Positions 25,573 through 34,007 of a stretch of 64,000 nucleotides of DNA are shown here, one piece after another. Location: NCBI RefSeq assembly GCF_002165375.2, contig NZ_CP032134.1, forward strand, positions 2,108,001-2,172,000, given 5' to 3'. Origin of the DNA: Acinetobacter chinensis. Its GTDB lineage: Bacteria; Pseudomonadota; Gammaproteobacteria; Pseudomonadales; Moraxellaceae. The position numbers and the translations under genes were made by a program. A model generated the notes under the pieces. It ran no database searches. It worked only from the letters and a program-made list of their open reading frames with translations, and was not told the DNA's origin. How positions within the stretch are numbered: the first letter of the stretch is position 1; each line of letters starts with the position of its first letter.

Positions 25573-25680
25573 GAATCCTCCCCAACCCTCCTTTTCCAAA
25601 GGAGGGGGCTTTCATTACTAAAAAACCATTTTAGTTACAAGAAGTTCCCCTCTTTTTCAAAGAGGGGTTAGGGGAGATTC
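25573..25680. repeat. composite palindromic repeat (GAATC-CCCC-AACCC family), copy 1
   Basis: The left half GAATCCTCCCCAACCCTCC..AAAGGAGGG and the right half CCCCTC..AGAGGGGTTAGGGGAGATTC are inverted copies of each other. Each half also contains its own small hairpin (CCCTCC/GGAGGG and CCCCTC/GAGGGG). The same architecture is repeated at 42742-42836 between purH and purD. It sits in the 25480-25882 gap. Confidence 0.7.
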
Positions 25681-25720
25681 TAGAAATTTTCCTAATAATT
25701 TTGCTAAACTGATCAGCATT

Positions 25721-25776
25721 ACCCCTCATCCTCACCTTCTCTCTGAGCCATATATAGTGCAAGAGAAGGGGCTCCC
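25721..25776. repeat. CCTCATCC-family intergenic repeat
   Basis: CCCCTCATCCTCACCTTCTC is followed by an inverted AAGAGAAGGGGC arm. Similar CCTCATCCTAACCTT and CCCTCATCC pieces occur at 25511-25555. Related to the element at 4455-4569. Confidence 0.5.
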
Positions 25777-25882
25777 GATACGTTCTTGAATTTATTGTGA
25801 ATTTAAAACCTAAGTATTTTTTTAAATAGATATTTTAAAATAACATAACCCTGTATTTTATTTAAACCTATCAGCATATAAC

Positions 25883-26617
25883 TCACTGAAAAAAATCATC
25901 ATTCGGTTTTGGCAAATCCTGTAACCCCTTTTTCAAAGTCTCAGACCACTGCTTACTGATATTCTGAAAATAAGGCTCATCTTCATTGATTCTTTTTCCT
26001 TGCGGAATCACAAAAGAATCCTTTTGATACACCAATGTATCCAATGGCATGCCCACAGAGACATTCGAACGTAGAGTAGAATCAAAGGAAATTAAGCTAC
26101 AACGTAAAGCTTCATCTAAAGGCATGTCATAACTTAGAGCACGATCTAAAATTGGCTTACCATACTTACTTTCACCAATCTGAAAATACGGTGTGTCACT
26201 GGTTGCAGAAATAAAATTGCCTTGTGGGTAAATATTATAAAGCTGCATATCTTCGCCTTTAATCTGCCCACCGATCAATAAGCTACAGAAATAGTTGCTT
26301 TGCTCCTGCGTATCTTCCGTGACATCAGCAATCACTTTACGCAGGATTTGACCGACCAAGCCTGCAGCTTCAAACATGGTATTAACACTATATAAATTTG
26401 GCTCTTGTTTTAAGGTCAAATGATTTTGTAAATGCCCTATCACCGCTTGTGTCGTCGCCAGATTCCCAGAGGTCTGGATACAGATAAAACGCTCACCCTG
26501 TATTCCAAATGTATACAGTTTTCGATATACAGAAATATGATCGACACCTGCATTGGTTCGTGTGTCACTGATAAATACCAAACCTTGTTTGAGTCTTAAT
26601 GCACAGCAATACGTCAT
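25883..26617 (-). CDS. Anbu-type proteasome-like peptidase
   Basis: This 244-residue protein starts MTYCCALRLKQGLVFISDTRTNAGVD, so removal of Met exposes Thr1 as in proteasome beta subunits and HslV. Asp17 (SDTRTN) and Lys32 (VYRKLYTF) are placed like the rest of the Ntn-hydrolase active site. It matches the bacterial Anbu family (COG3484), known to form open helical or ring assemblies rather than a closed 20S barrel. It is the last gene of a minus-strand operon with a transglutaminase-like protein, an alpha-E protein and a circularly permuted ATP-grasp protein, which is the typical Anbu neighbourhood. The system's substrate is unknown. Confidence 0.9.
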   Translation of the reverse strand: MTYCCALRLKQGLVFISDTRTNAGVDHISVYRKLYTFGIQGERFICIQTSGNLATTQAVIGHLQNHLTLKQEPNLYSVNTMFEAAGLVGQILRKVIADVTEDTQEQSNYFCSLLIGGQIKGEDMQLYNIYPQGNFISATSDTPYFQIGESKYGKPILDRALSYDMPLDEALRCSLISFDSTLRSNVSVGMPLDTLVYQKDSFVIPQGKRINEDEPYFQNISKQWSETLKKGLQDLPKPNDDFFQ

Positions 26618-26635
26618 AAGTTTTCTCTGTAAATG

Positions 26636-27415
26636 TCAGCAGGTCAGTACCTGTACAATCGACTGCATAGTCTCTGTACCACCCTTTTCACGAACCCCCC
26701 TGATCGGAGCAACATCCCAGTAATCCCGACCCATTGCCACATACACATGCACCTGAGGGCTAAAGATCTGATTACTGATATCAAAACAATACCATGTGTC
26801 ATTTAAATAAGCCTCTGCCCAGGCATGACTGGCCAGGTGCGTACTGTTATCTGCAAACAGATAGCCCGATACATATCTTGCAGGTATCCCCAAGGCTTTA
26901 CACATAGCGATGAAGACATGACTGTGATCCTGACAGACTCCCTCTCTGCGCTGAAATGCTTCTATTGCAGACGTACAGACCGAAGTCGCCTGAACCTTAT
27001 ACGGCATATACTGTAGAAGTGCCTGTGCCAGTTGTTTCAACTGATCCACGGTATTTTCCCTGACATATCTGTGGGCAAAACAGCGCATTTCAGCATCCGA
27101 CTGTGTCATGGCGGTGGGCTGTAGAAATATGAATGGGTTAAGGCTGCATTGAGGCCCCTGCCCAGTTGCTGGATTCAGCTCAATCACGCCCTGAGCCATA
27201 ATGGTCATCTGCGAATAACTGTAACGCTGAACCGCCGTCAACCAGGGGTTGTTAAAGACGTCCATCTGCTGCTGCCAGTCACCTGGTACACTGATATTCC
27301 AGTGATGTACTTTCTGATGAGCATTGCTTACAGGCATCATTTTAATATACTGAATACTGTTGCAGGCAGCTTCACTGTACTGAAAATGTGTCTGGTGATT
27401 GATCATGAGTCGCAT
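26636..27415 (-). CDS. transglutaminase-like cysteine protease of the Anbu operon
   Basis: This 259-residue protein has a BTLCP-type N-terminal domain (MINHQTHFQYSEAACNS through the ELNPATG region). A transglutaminase core follows with the triad Cys161 (REGVCQDHSHVFIAMC), His197 (ASHAWAEAY) and Asp212 (CFDISNQ). Such proteins are thought to act as proteases or peptide ligases/hydrolases rather than cross-linkers. Its start overlaps the end of the alpha-E gene by 13 bp, and it is 18 bp from the Anbu gene, so it belongs to the same transcript. The job is inferred to concern the same modified peptide as ATP-grasp and Anbu. Confidence 0.88.
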   Translation of the reverse strand: MRLMINHQTHFQYSEAACNSIQYIKMMPVSNAHQKVHHWNISVPGDWQQQMDVFNNPWLTAVQRYSYSQMTIMAQGVIELNPATGQGPQCSLNPFIFLQPTAMTQSDAEMRCFAHRYVRENTVDQLKQLAQALLQYMPYKVQATSVCTSAIEAFQRREGVCQDHSHVFIAMCKALGIPARYVSGYLFADNSTHLASHAWAEAYLNDTWYCFDISNQIFSPQVHVYVAMGRDYWDVAPIRGVREKGGTETMQSIVQVLTC

Positions 27416-28014
27416 GTGCCCACCTCAAAAATATGCTGTAAACCATCACTCAACTGATAAAATCCCTTCAAATCCTGATGCCTTGTAAACTCAAGTAATG
27501 TTTCACTCAGAGCAACCCAACCCACTGGTTTCATCAGTGCTGTAATCTGCTTCAGCTCCACAACAGTCTGCTCAATTTTCTGTTTCAGCCTGAGCTGCCG
27601 ATCCAGCTGCTCAATGCATTGCCCCAGTTTAAAAAATAAAAATATTTCTTCAGACTCTGCTTCCATCACATCATGGCACTCATCCACAACATCACAGATA
27701 TAAGCCGCATTTACGCAGGCATTTTTAATATTCTGATTTAGTTCAGCATAGGCTTTTGCAGAAATCAAACCCCTTAAATCCTGCACATTATCTTTTGCAT
27801 ACTGAAACTGCCAGCCAAAAGATGAAGGCTGTTCAGCATCCAGTACCAGTTCATTCAAAGATGATGCATCAAAAGCCGGCAAGCAGAAAGCATGAGCATA
27901 AAGCAATGCATCTTCATTGTTTTCAAATGGAAACTGACTGCATAAATACTGGATACGTTTTAAATATCGCCCTAACCAGAAAATCTGTTGTGCATTACTG
28001 TTCAATAAAATCAT
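27403..28014 (-). CDS. alpha-E domain protein (DUF403), short form
   Basis: This 203-residue all-helical protein starts MILLNSNAQQIFWLGRYLKRIQYLCSQ, equivalent to the common alpha-E opening (..A..LFWLGRYLERAE). Family members are usually ~310 residues, so about a third is missing, apparently from the interior and end. The frame is intact and has a good AGGAGTGAAAG ribosome site, so this is a compact variant rather than an obvious pseudogene. It is the second gene in the operon, between ATP-grasp and transglutaminase. Its biochemical role is unknown. Confidence 0.8.
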   Translation of the reverse strand: MILLNSNAQQIFWLGRYLKRIQYLCSQFPFENNEDALLYAHAFCLPAFDASSLNELVLDAEQPSSFGWQFQYAKDNVQDLRGLISAKAYAELNQNIKNACVNAAYICDVVDECHDVMEAESEEIFLFFKLGQCIEQLDRQLRLKQKIEQTVVELKQITALMKPVGWVALSETLLEFTRHQDLKGFYQLSDGLQHIFEVGTCDS

Positions 28015-28035
28015 CTTTCACTCCTGTATCAGCAG

Positions 28036-29589
28036 TTATGAATGCAATGGATCTATGACCCATGTATCTTTTACACCACCGCCCTGCGAGGAGTTCACAA
28101 CCAGGGAACCTGCCTGCATTGCCACTCTGGTCAGACCACCAGGGACAATTTCTGTCCGATAAGGAGAACTCAGAATAAACGGTCTGAGATCAATATGCCG
28201 TTCAGCAACTCCATAATCTGCAAGTGTCGGGCATACCGACAACTCGAGCGTAGGCTGAGCAATATATAAATGTGGATTTGCTCTGACTTTATCCCTGAAC
28301 TGAGCAATCTGCCGTGGTGCGGACTGAGGACCGATCAGCATGCCATAACCACCTGACCCCTGTGCCTCTTTAACAACCAGCTGCTCCATATGTTCAAGCA
28401 CATATTCCAGGTCTGCCTGCTCACGGCACTGCCATGTCGGTACATTTTTCAGTACAGGTTTTTCTGCCAGATAAAACTCAATCATCTTATCAACATAAGG
28501 ATAAATGGATTTATCATCTGCAACGCCTGTTCCAGGAGCATTGGCAATCACGACATTATTCCGCAGATAAGCAGACATCAGACCTGGCACACCCAGTGTG
28601 CTATCTGAACGAAAGCTCAAAGGATCAAGAAAAGCGTCATCCAACCGTCTATAAATTACATGGACTTGCTGTTTACCCCTGACTGTTTTGACATAAACCT
28701 TATCTTTTTCAACAAAAAGATCACGTGATGTCACCAAAGGGACATCCATTTCCCTTGCAAGAAATGAATGTTCATAATAAGCACTGTTAAAACGCCCCGG
28801 TGTCAGAACCACAATCAATGGGCGATCAACTGCTGAGTTTTCAGCAAGAATTTCTTTTAACAGTTGTGGATACTGCTCAATCCCCTGAATCTGACTCTGT
28901 TGGCACAGTTCGGGTAACAGTTGCTGACTGATTTTCCTGCTTTCAAGCATATAGGACACGCCTGATGGTGTTCTGAGGTTGTCCTCCAGCACATAAAACT
29001 CACCGTCTTTATTACGGATAATGTCTGTTCCACTGATCTGACTGTAAATTTTCCCTTTCAGCTGATGACCGCACATCTGGGGCAAAAAAGCCTCATGGGT
29101 CATGACCTGAAGTTCAGGAACAATGCCGGTTTTTAAAATCTCCTGCTGATGATAAATATCATGCAGAAACAGATTTAAAGCTTTTACCCGCTGTTCACAG
29201 CCACGTGCAATCATGTTCCATTGCTTACCGGCAATAATGCGCGGAATCACATCAAACGGAATCGTTCTTTCAGTGCCTTCCTGCTCACCATAAACAGTAA
29301 ATGTAATCCCCTCATAAAGAAAATGATCCCTGGCTGCACGGTTCAGTAATGCCAGATCATCCAGGGTCTGATCTCTCAGCCATCCCTCAATCCTGGCACG
29401 GCTTTCAGCAGGAATATGACTGTCATCATGCAGTTCATTAAAAAACTGAGATCTGAACTGAGTCATTAAATCATGTGTCTTTACCGATTCTGTAGATGAA
29501 ATATTCCCTGTATTGACCACCCTTTCTTCTGCAACATTCCTTGTATAATTCTCCAGCACAGAATTTGTATCCCGATCTTCTTTTAGCAT
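28036..29589 (-). CDS. circularly permuted ATP-grasp protein (DUF404/DUF407)
   Basis: This 517-residue protein contains RIIAGKQWNMIARGCEQRVKALNLFLHDIY, GTDIIRNKDGEFYVLEDNLRTPSGVSYMLESR and the C-terminal VVKEAQGSGGYGMLIGP and PFILSSPYRTEIVPGGLTRVA. This is the signature set of CP-ATP-grasp proteins. ATP-grasp enzymes ligate a carboxylate to an amine, here probably a peptide bond. The N-terminal ~75 residues before LRDQTLDDLALLN are variable. It is the first gene of the Anbu operon (AGG upstream of ATG). The promoter must lie in 29590-29830, facing the WYL regulator. Confidence 0.9.
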   Translation of the reverse strand: MLKEDRDTNSVLENYTRNVAEERVVNTGNISSTESVKTHDLMTQFRSQFFNELHDDSHIPAESRARIEGWLRDQTLDDLALLNRAARDHFLYEGITFTVYGEQEGTERTIPFDVIPRIIAGKQWNMIARGCEQRVKALNLFLHDIYHQQEILKTGIVPELQVMTHEAFLPQMCGHQLKGKIYSQISGTDIIRNKDGEFYVLEDNLRTPSGVSYMLESRKISQQLLPELCQQSQIQGIEQYPQLLKEILAENSAVDRPLIVVLTPGRFNSAYYEHSFLAREMDVPLVTSRDLFVEKDKVYVKTVRGKQQVHVIYRRLDDAFLDPLSFRSDSTLGVPGLMSAYLRNNVVIANAPGTGVADDKSIYPYVDKMIEFYLAEKPVLKNVPTWQCREQADLEYVLEHMEQLVVKEAQGSGGYGMLIGPQSAPRQIAQFRDKVRANPHLYIAQPTLELSVCPTLADYGVAERHIDLRPFILSSPYRTEIVPGGLTRVAMQAGSLVVNSSQGGGVKDTWVIDPLHS

Positions 29590-29725
29590 ACAAACCTCGT
29601 CATTGTTGTGTTGTACAATGGATTAAGCAATAACAGTGCCAGCTCAATGCTTATCGCCTTCTGATTATTTATTCACCAAAGTCGCATAGACTCAATGTAA
29701 GTTTTATTCAAAGATGTATCAAAAT

Positions 29726-29786
29726 ATAGCCAGTACTGGACACAAAAACTTGCCATTCCGGTCAGGTTTTCTTATTGTGTGGCTAT
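29726..29786. promoter_or_regulatory. inverted repeat in the divergent Anbu/WYL-regulator intergenic region
   Basis: ATAGCCA followed by ACACAA (29726 onward) is mirrored by TTGTGTGGCTAT at 29775-29786. A separate ATTGT...ACAAT pair occurs near 29616. Such paired half-sites between a divergent regulator and its neighbour operon are a plausible operator, but no footprint consensus for this regulator is known. Confidence 0.3.
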
Positions 29787-29830
29787 CCCGTTTTTTACGA
29801 TAAATTCAGCCATTTTTTGATTTTTAAATT

Positions 29831-30838
29831 ATGTCAGCACAAGAAAAAGAAACATCCAACAGCCTCTATAGACAATGGCAAATTTTATCCCGTCTTTCTT
29901 CAGGAAAATGGACCGGTACACGTGAGCTTCAGGACACCCTGCAGCGGGAAGGTATTGATATCAGCCTGCGTACCATTCAGCGTGATCTCAATCAGATTTC
30001 TCAGCGGTTTCCCATTGAAAGTAACAAGGAAGTCCCACAGGGATGGCGCTGGCGGGCAGATGCTCCGATTCAGAGCCTGCCTCATATGACCAGCTCACAG
30101 GCGGTTACTTTTATGATGGTGGAAGAACACCTGAAACATCTGCTTCCCCCAAGTCTGCTGGATGAAATGAATCCCTGGTTTGATCTTGCCCGTAGAAATC
30201 TGTCCACACAGAACAATGTCCGCCAGTGGATCAACCGTGTGCGTATTGTCCCTGCCAGTCAGCCTTTGATACCGCCAGTCGTGGAAAAAAATGCCCAGCA
30301 GTCCATTTACGAAGGACTTTTACAGGATAAACAACTGGAATGTATTTATCAGGGACGCAACAGCCCTGAAGAAAAAACCTATATTCTTAACCCACTGGCA
30401 CTGGTACAAAAAGGTGCAATTATTTATCTGATCTGTACCCGCCATGACAAAACGGACATTCAGACCTTTGCTTTGCACCGATTTAAATCAGCCACTGTCA
30501 TGAATACCCGTGCATTACACCCTGTAAATTTTGACATAGACAGCTATATTGATTCGGGTGCATTAGGATTCCGAGTCGATTTCAGTAAAGCTACTGAAAA
30601 TATTGAACTGAAACTTAGGGTTGCAGAGTCTGATCTTGCTTATTTTGATGAAAGTCAGCTGAGCCTGAATCAGAGTATTACCCGCCTGGATAATGGTCTG
30701 TATGAAGTAAAAGCACTGGTTCCGTTTACATTACAGCTGGTCTGGTGGTTGCGCAGTTTTGGTAAAAAACTGATCCAGATTGAACCGGCTGAAGTTCATA
30801 ATGCTGTGCATGAAGTTACGGCACAGACGACTGAATAA
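29831..30838 (+). CDS. WYL-domain transcriptional regulator
   Basis: This 335-residue protein has an N-terminal winged HTH of the DeoR/HTH_11 type (YRQWQILSRLSSGKWTGTRELQDTLQREGIDISLRTIQRDLNQI). A WYL domain follows (about 165-260, LVQKGAIIYLICTRHDKTDIQTFALHRFKSA) with a C-terminal extension (WCX) ending in VWWLRSFGKKLIQIEP. WYL regulators sense nucleic acid or nucleotide ligands, often in stress or defence contexts. It is divergent from the Anbu operon and probably controls it, an inference from position. Confidence 0.88.
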   Translation: MSAQEKETSNSLYRQWQILSRLSSGKWTGTRELQDTLQREGIDISLRTIQRDLNQISQRFPIESNKEVPQGWRWRADAPIQSLPHMTSSQAVTFMMVEEHLKHLLPPSLLDEMNPWFDLARRNLSTQNNVRQWINRVRIVPASQPLIPPVVEKNAQQSIYEGLLQDKQLECIYQGRNSPEEKTYILNPLALVQKGAIIYLICTRHDKTDIQTFALHRFKSATVMNTRALHPVNFDIDSYIDSGALGFRVDFSKATENIELKLRVAESDLAYFDESQLSLNQSITRLDNGLYEVKALVPFTLQLVWWLRSFGKKLIQIEPAEVHNAVHEVTAQTTE

Positions 30839-30865
30839 AAAAAGTCCCTTTACAGGGACTTTAAC
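30838..30865. terminator. bidirectional terminator-like hairpin
   Basis: AAGTCCCT/AGGGACTT stem, TTAC loop. The run of seven Ts lies on the minus strand side, so it suits a minus-strand transcript from 30900-31060 at least as well as the WYL gene. Confidence 0.65.
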
Positions 30866-30978
30866 AGTTTTCATATTCATCTTATTTTTGTTTTAGCACA
30901 TTGATAAGGAAGGTCATGATTCATCTGGTGGATGTATTTTGCTCTTCTTATCCATCTCACTCCGTCTGAATCAAAACC

Positions 30979-31056
30979 TCACTGCATTCGTGAACACATG
31001 GAATAACATCGGCAAGCAAGTTCTGCTGTGTTATATCGGATGGACTTTTTAGTCAT
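30979..31056 (-). CDS. possible 25-residue peptide gene
   Basis: GAGAGGAG lies 8 nt before an ATG that opens a 25-codon frame with a basic start (MTKKSIRY) and three Cys at positions 15, 17 and 21. A second frame with its own GGAGTGAG site follows at 30914-30955 (13 codons, MDKKSKIHPPDES). A hairpin with T7 closes the stretch at 30841-30861 on this strand. No larger gene fits 30866-31190. It could be a tiny gene pair, a leader peptide remnant or chance. Confidence 0.3.
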   Translation of the reverse strand: MTKKSIRYNTAELACRCYSMCSRMQ

Positions 31057-31184
31057 ATTGCTGACTCCTCTCGTTGGCTATAAAGCTAATGTACATACAC
31101 TCAATCCGCTTGTGAAATAAACAGTTTTGCAGAGTAAATCTTATTTTCAGCTAAGAAGTCTAAAAAATTACAATATTCAGAATA

Positions 31185-31210
31185 TAAAAAAGGACAGCAT
31201 CTGCTGTCCT
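31185..31210 (-). terminator. terminator of the MFS transporter gene
   Basis: AGGACAGCA/TGCTGTCCT stem (31191-31210) followed on the minus strand by TTTTTTATATT. Confidence 0.85.
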
Positions 31211-31233
31211 GAAAACTTCTGAGGATTAAATTT

Positions 31234-32439
31234 TTAGTCTTTTTTCGACGCTTTATAGCGGGATAGTGCCGTTACAGCAACAGCTGACAATAAAATACCC
31301 GGTGCACTGGCAACAAGAATCCCTGTTGTCCCCAGTCCTAAAGCCAGAATCTTTCCTGTCAGTAATGGTCCTGTCATCGCACCCAGGCGACCCAGCGAAA
31401 TTGCACTGCCGACACCTGTCACTTTACCTGCGGCTGAATAGAAGATTGGAGAAATACCATACAGAATCGACTGACCGCCTGTAGAGAAAATTCCACCCAT
31501 AACTCCTGCAACAATAAGTACCGGAATAGAGGTTGTTGTAAACAGTGTAAATACTGAAATAAACAAACCAGTATAAATAATAACGGACATCTGCCACAGT
31601 TTCAGACGGTCAAGCAGGTAACCAAAGGCAAGTGTACCAACCACAGCACCGACCTGGAAAACCAGCATGATGGTAAATGCCTGTTTCTTTTCAAGCCCCT
31701 GCTCCATCAGCAGATTTGGCAACCAGCTGATCAGAATATAATTGACCATCAGGGTAAAGAAAAAGCTGACCCACAAAGGCAAAGTCTGCTGATATTTCTT
31801 CTGTGAAAACAGAATCTCAGACATCCCTGGTACATCGCCTGTACCTTCGGTCACTGTCTGTTCTTTTCTTTTGTCTTTCAGAATAAATGCCATGAAAGGA
31901 ATCAGAACAAGTGGTGTGATCCCACCAATCAGAAACAGTGTATGCCATGAAACATCCGGGAAGAAAATGCCCAGACCTGCAACAAAAATTGCGCCAACCG
32001 GTAAGCCACAGTACATCAGACTGTTCAGTTTTCCACGGTTTGCCTCTGTCGCCTCATCACCCACAACTGAAATCATGGTTGGCATCGCAGCCCCAAGTCC
32101 AAGCCCCGTGAAAAAACGTGAGAGATAAAGAATTTCTGTATTTGGTGCAATTGCACTCAGGCTGAAAAACAGACCGAAAATTGCAATCGACAGCATCAGG
32201 ACTTTTTTCTGTCCCAGATAGTCTGCAATACGGCCACCAAAGAATGCACCAAATAACATACCAAATACACCCAGGCTGAATACATAGCCCATCTGTACCT
32301 GGTCTAAGGAAAATGTCGCTGCAATTCCTTTCGCAGCAATACCGGGTGCCTGAAGGTCAAATCCTTCAAAGAATGCCACCCAGAAACACAAAAATACAGT
32401 GAGGAATTTTTGCATTTTTCCTGATTGTTGACTTGCCAT
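31234..32439 (-). CDS. MFS transporter, AAHS family (MhpT-like aromatic acid:proton symporter)
   Basis: The start at ATG 32439 (MASQQSGKMQKF) is favoured by TGGAGT 6-7 nt upstream; the frame extends to 32487 without a ribosome site. The 401-residue product has 12 membrane segments. It has the AAHS motif FEGFDLQAPGIAAKGIA in helix 1, GGRIADYLGQKKVLM between helices 2 and 3, and RFFTGLGLGAAMPTMIS in helix 4. Resemblance to E. coli MhpT (DLQAAGIAAGGIAQAF, SLMYCG-P-GA) suggests an aromatic carboxylate such as a hydroxyphenylpropionate. No catabolic genes are adjacent, so the substrate is open. Confidence 0.87.
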   Translation of the reverse strand: MASQQSGKMQKFLTVFLCFWVAFFEGFDLQAPGIAAKGIAATFSLDQVQMGYVFSLGVFGMLFGAFFGGRIADYLGQKKVLMLSIAIFGLFFSLSAIAPNTEILYLSRFFTGLGLGAAMPTMISVVGDEATEANRGKLNSLMYCGLPVGAIFVAGLGIFFPDVSWHTLFLIGGITPLVLIPFMAFILKDKRKEQTVTEGTGDVPGMSEILFSQKKYQQTLPLWVSFFFTLMVNYILISWLPNLLMEQGLEKKQAFTIMLVFQVGAVVGTLAFGYLLDRLKLWQMSVIIYTGLFISVFTLFTTTSIPVLIVAGVMGGIFSTGGQSILYGISPIFYSAAGKVTGVGSAISLGRLGAMTGPLLTGKILALGLGTTGILVASAPGILLSAVAVTALSRYKASKKD

Positions 32440-32684
32440 AATCGAACTCCATTCATAAAGCGTATATACGGTCATACGCCATGGCATGGAGTGTCTGCCT
32501 AAATCCAGAGAATAAATACCACTACAATGGTCGGGTTTCTGAAAATAAATACTGTAATTTCTTAGCGAAATAAGACATTAAAGTGATCTGAGTGATATAT
32601 TTTTACAATAAATTAAATATTTTTAATTATTATTCATAAACTTACCCTAATAAACGCTATTAATGATCATACAATCATTTAAAT

Positions 32685-32867
32685 CTATACTGGATTAAAA
32701 AGCTTGTGTCTCATCGTCCGATCATATTCAAAATGGATATTGAAATATATTTCATGAAAGCCATTTTGTTTAATAATGTCAATTTTTGAATATTCAGGTA
32801 ATTTTTCAGGCAGGTTGAACGCGGGTTCACTCAATGCCTCACCAATCAGCAAACCATAAATTGTGCC
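32685..32867 (-). pseudogene. C-terminal gene remnant
   Basis: A 60-codon frame without a start codon, entered directly after an in-frame TAA. It reads like a genuine protein end (GTIYGLLIGEALSEPAFNLP ... MRHKLFNPV). Family not recognised. The rest of 32440-33042 is very AT-rich and shows no gene. Best explained as what is left of a deleted gene. Confidence 0.35.
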
Positions 32868-33042
32868 TTAGAGATGGCATATCTGTTCATTCTATTGTGC
32901 TTTGTATAGTGACTTATTTTACAAGGAAATAGAGGTAATATTAATTCAATTATTATACAAAAATAAACCCCAGACTTACCCCATTGTGATATAAAAAGAT
33001 CAATATTTATACAAATAAAAATTTATCAATAAGGTTCAAAAG

Positions 33043-33959
33043 ATGAAAAAATCAATAATATTTATAGTATTAACTACAGTATTGATGACTGCTTGCAATG
33101 AAAATGAGCCCAATAAAAATAAAGTAAATCAAGTTAAAAGAGAAAATACTGTTAATTCTCTTATTAATCTTACCAATGAACATTCACAGCAAAGGTCTCT
33201 TAGAAAGAGACAAGTACAAATGATAGACTACCCGTATATCTCTACACCCAAGCATTTGATCTAGAAAAAAATAACCATAAAAAAAGTTACCTGTTAACTT
33301 TCAATTTCAAACTCGATTACGATTATTCGTTAAAAATATTTTTTGATACTGTAGAAAACCAGCCAACCAAAGTAGAATTATTGAAGTACTCTTCTGATCC
33401 AGAATCTCCATATTTATTTTCCTGTAGCGAAGAGGGAAAATACTCATGCAATAATATTCAATTAGAAGTAGATCATAAAACGGGCAACAGTAAAATAAAA
33501 TTCAATCAAACTAAAATTTATGATATAAAAAATGTATTAACTTTATCTGGTACGATCTCAGGACAATTACAACAAGATCCGAGTATTGTAAATATACCTG
33601 CATCTGGAAGATATGATTTCACATATCAACTTTCTGATAACAATCAAATTATTCCAATTGAGAACTCTAACTTTACACAATTCCATTTTACTAATCATAA
33701 TATACAGGAATTTACTACATCACCATTACCTTCTAAGGGTTTTTTATATGTAAAGGCTGTCAATAATATTGTAGATGAAGTGTCGTTTTTTTCAATCTTG
33801 TTAGAAGGATATGGATATGCATTTTGGGATCGTGAAAGTAAGACAAATATTCAAAATATTTCATACAACCCAATTAATCTGACCGTAACCCTTAATCAGT
33901 TTAAATTCAGTAGTGATGGCTATCCTGACTTATATTTAAATGGAATGACTGGCCCTTAA
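33043..33959 (+). pseudogene. frameshifted lipoprotein gene
   Basis: The first frame (33043-33264) encodes a lipoprotein signal (MKKSIIFIVLTTVLMTAC) and ~55 further residues. The coding sense then continues in another frame from about 33203 through to 33959 (...RLPVYLYTQAFDLEKNN into the 192-residue frame that has a TTG at 33381). A single indel between 33200 and 33260, perhaps at the repetitive AGAAAGAGA, would rejoin them into a ~300-residue lipoprotein. The C-terminal part is beta-rich and ends YPDLYLNGMTGP. No family was recognised. Very AT-rich. Alternative: a sequencing error or two real genes. Confidence 0.6.
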
Positions 33960-33970
33960 ATGACCATAAA

Positions 33971-33995
33971 AAACCCGCCTAAGCGGGTTTTTATT
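33971..33995. terminator. bidirectional terminator before mnmG end
   Basis: AAACCCGC/GCGGGTTT stem followed by TTATTT, between convergent genes. The minus-strand reading also carries a T-run. Confidence 0.85.
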
Positions 33996-34007
33996 TCAAT
34001 CTAACAA

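Noticed and set aside
27403..28014. alpha-E gene as a pseudogene because it is short
   Set aside because: Frame intact, good ribosome site, overlap with the next gene preserved; called a compact variant.
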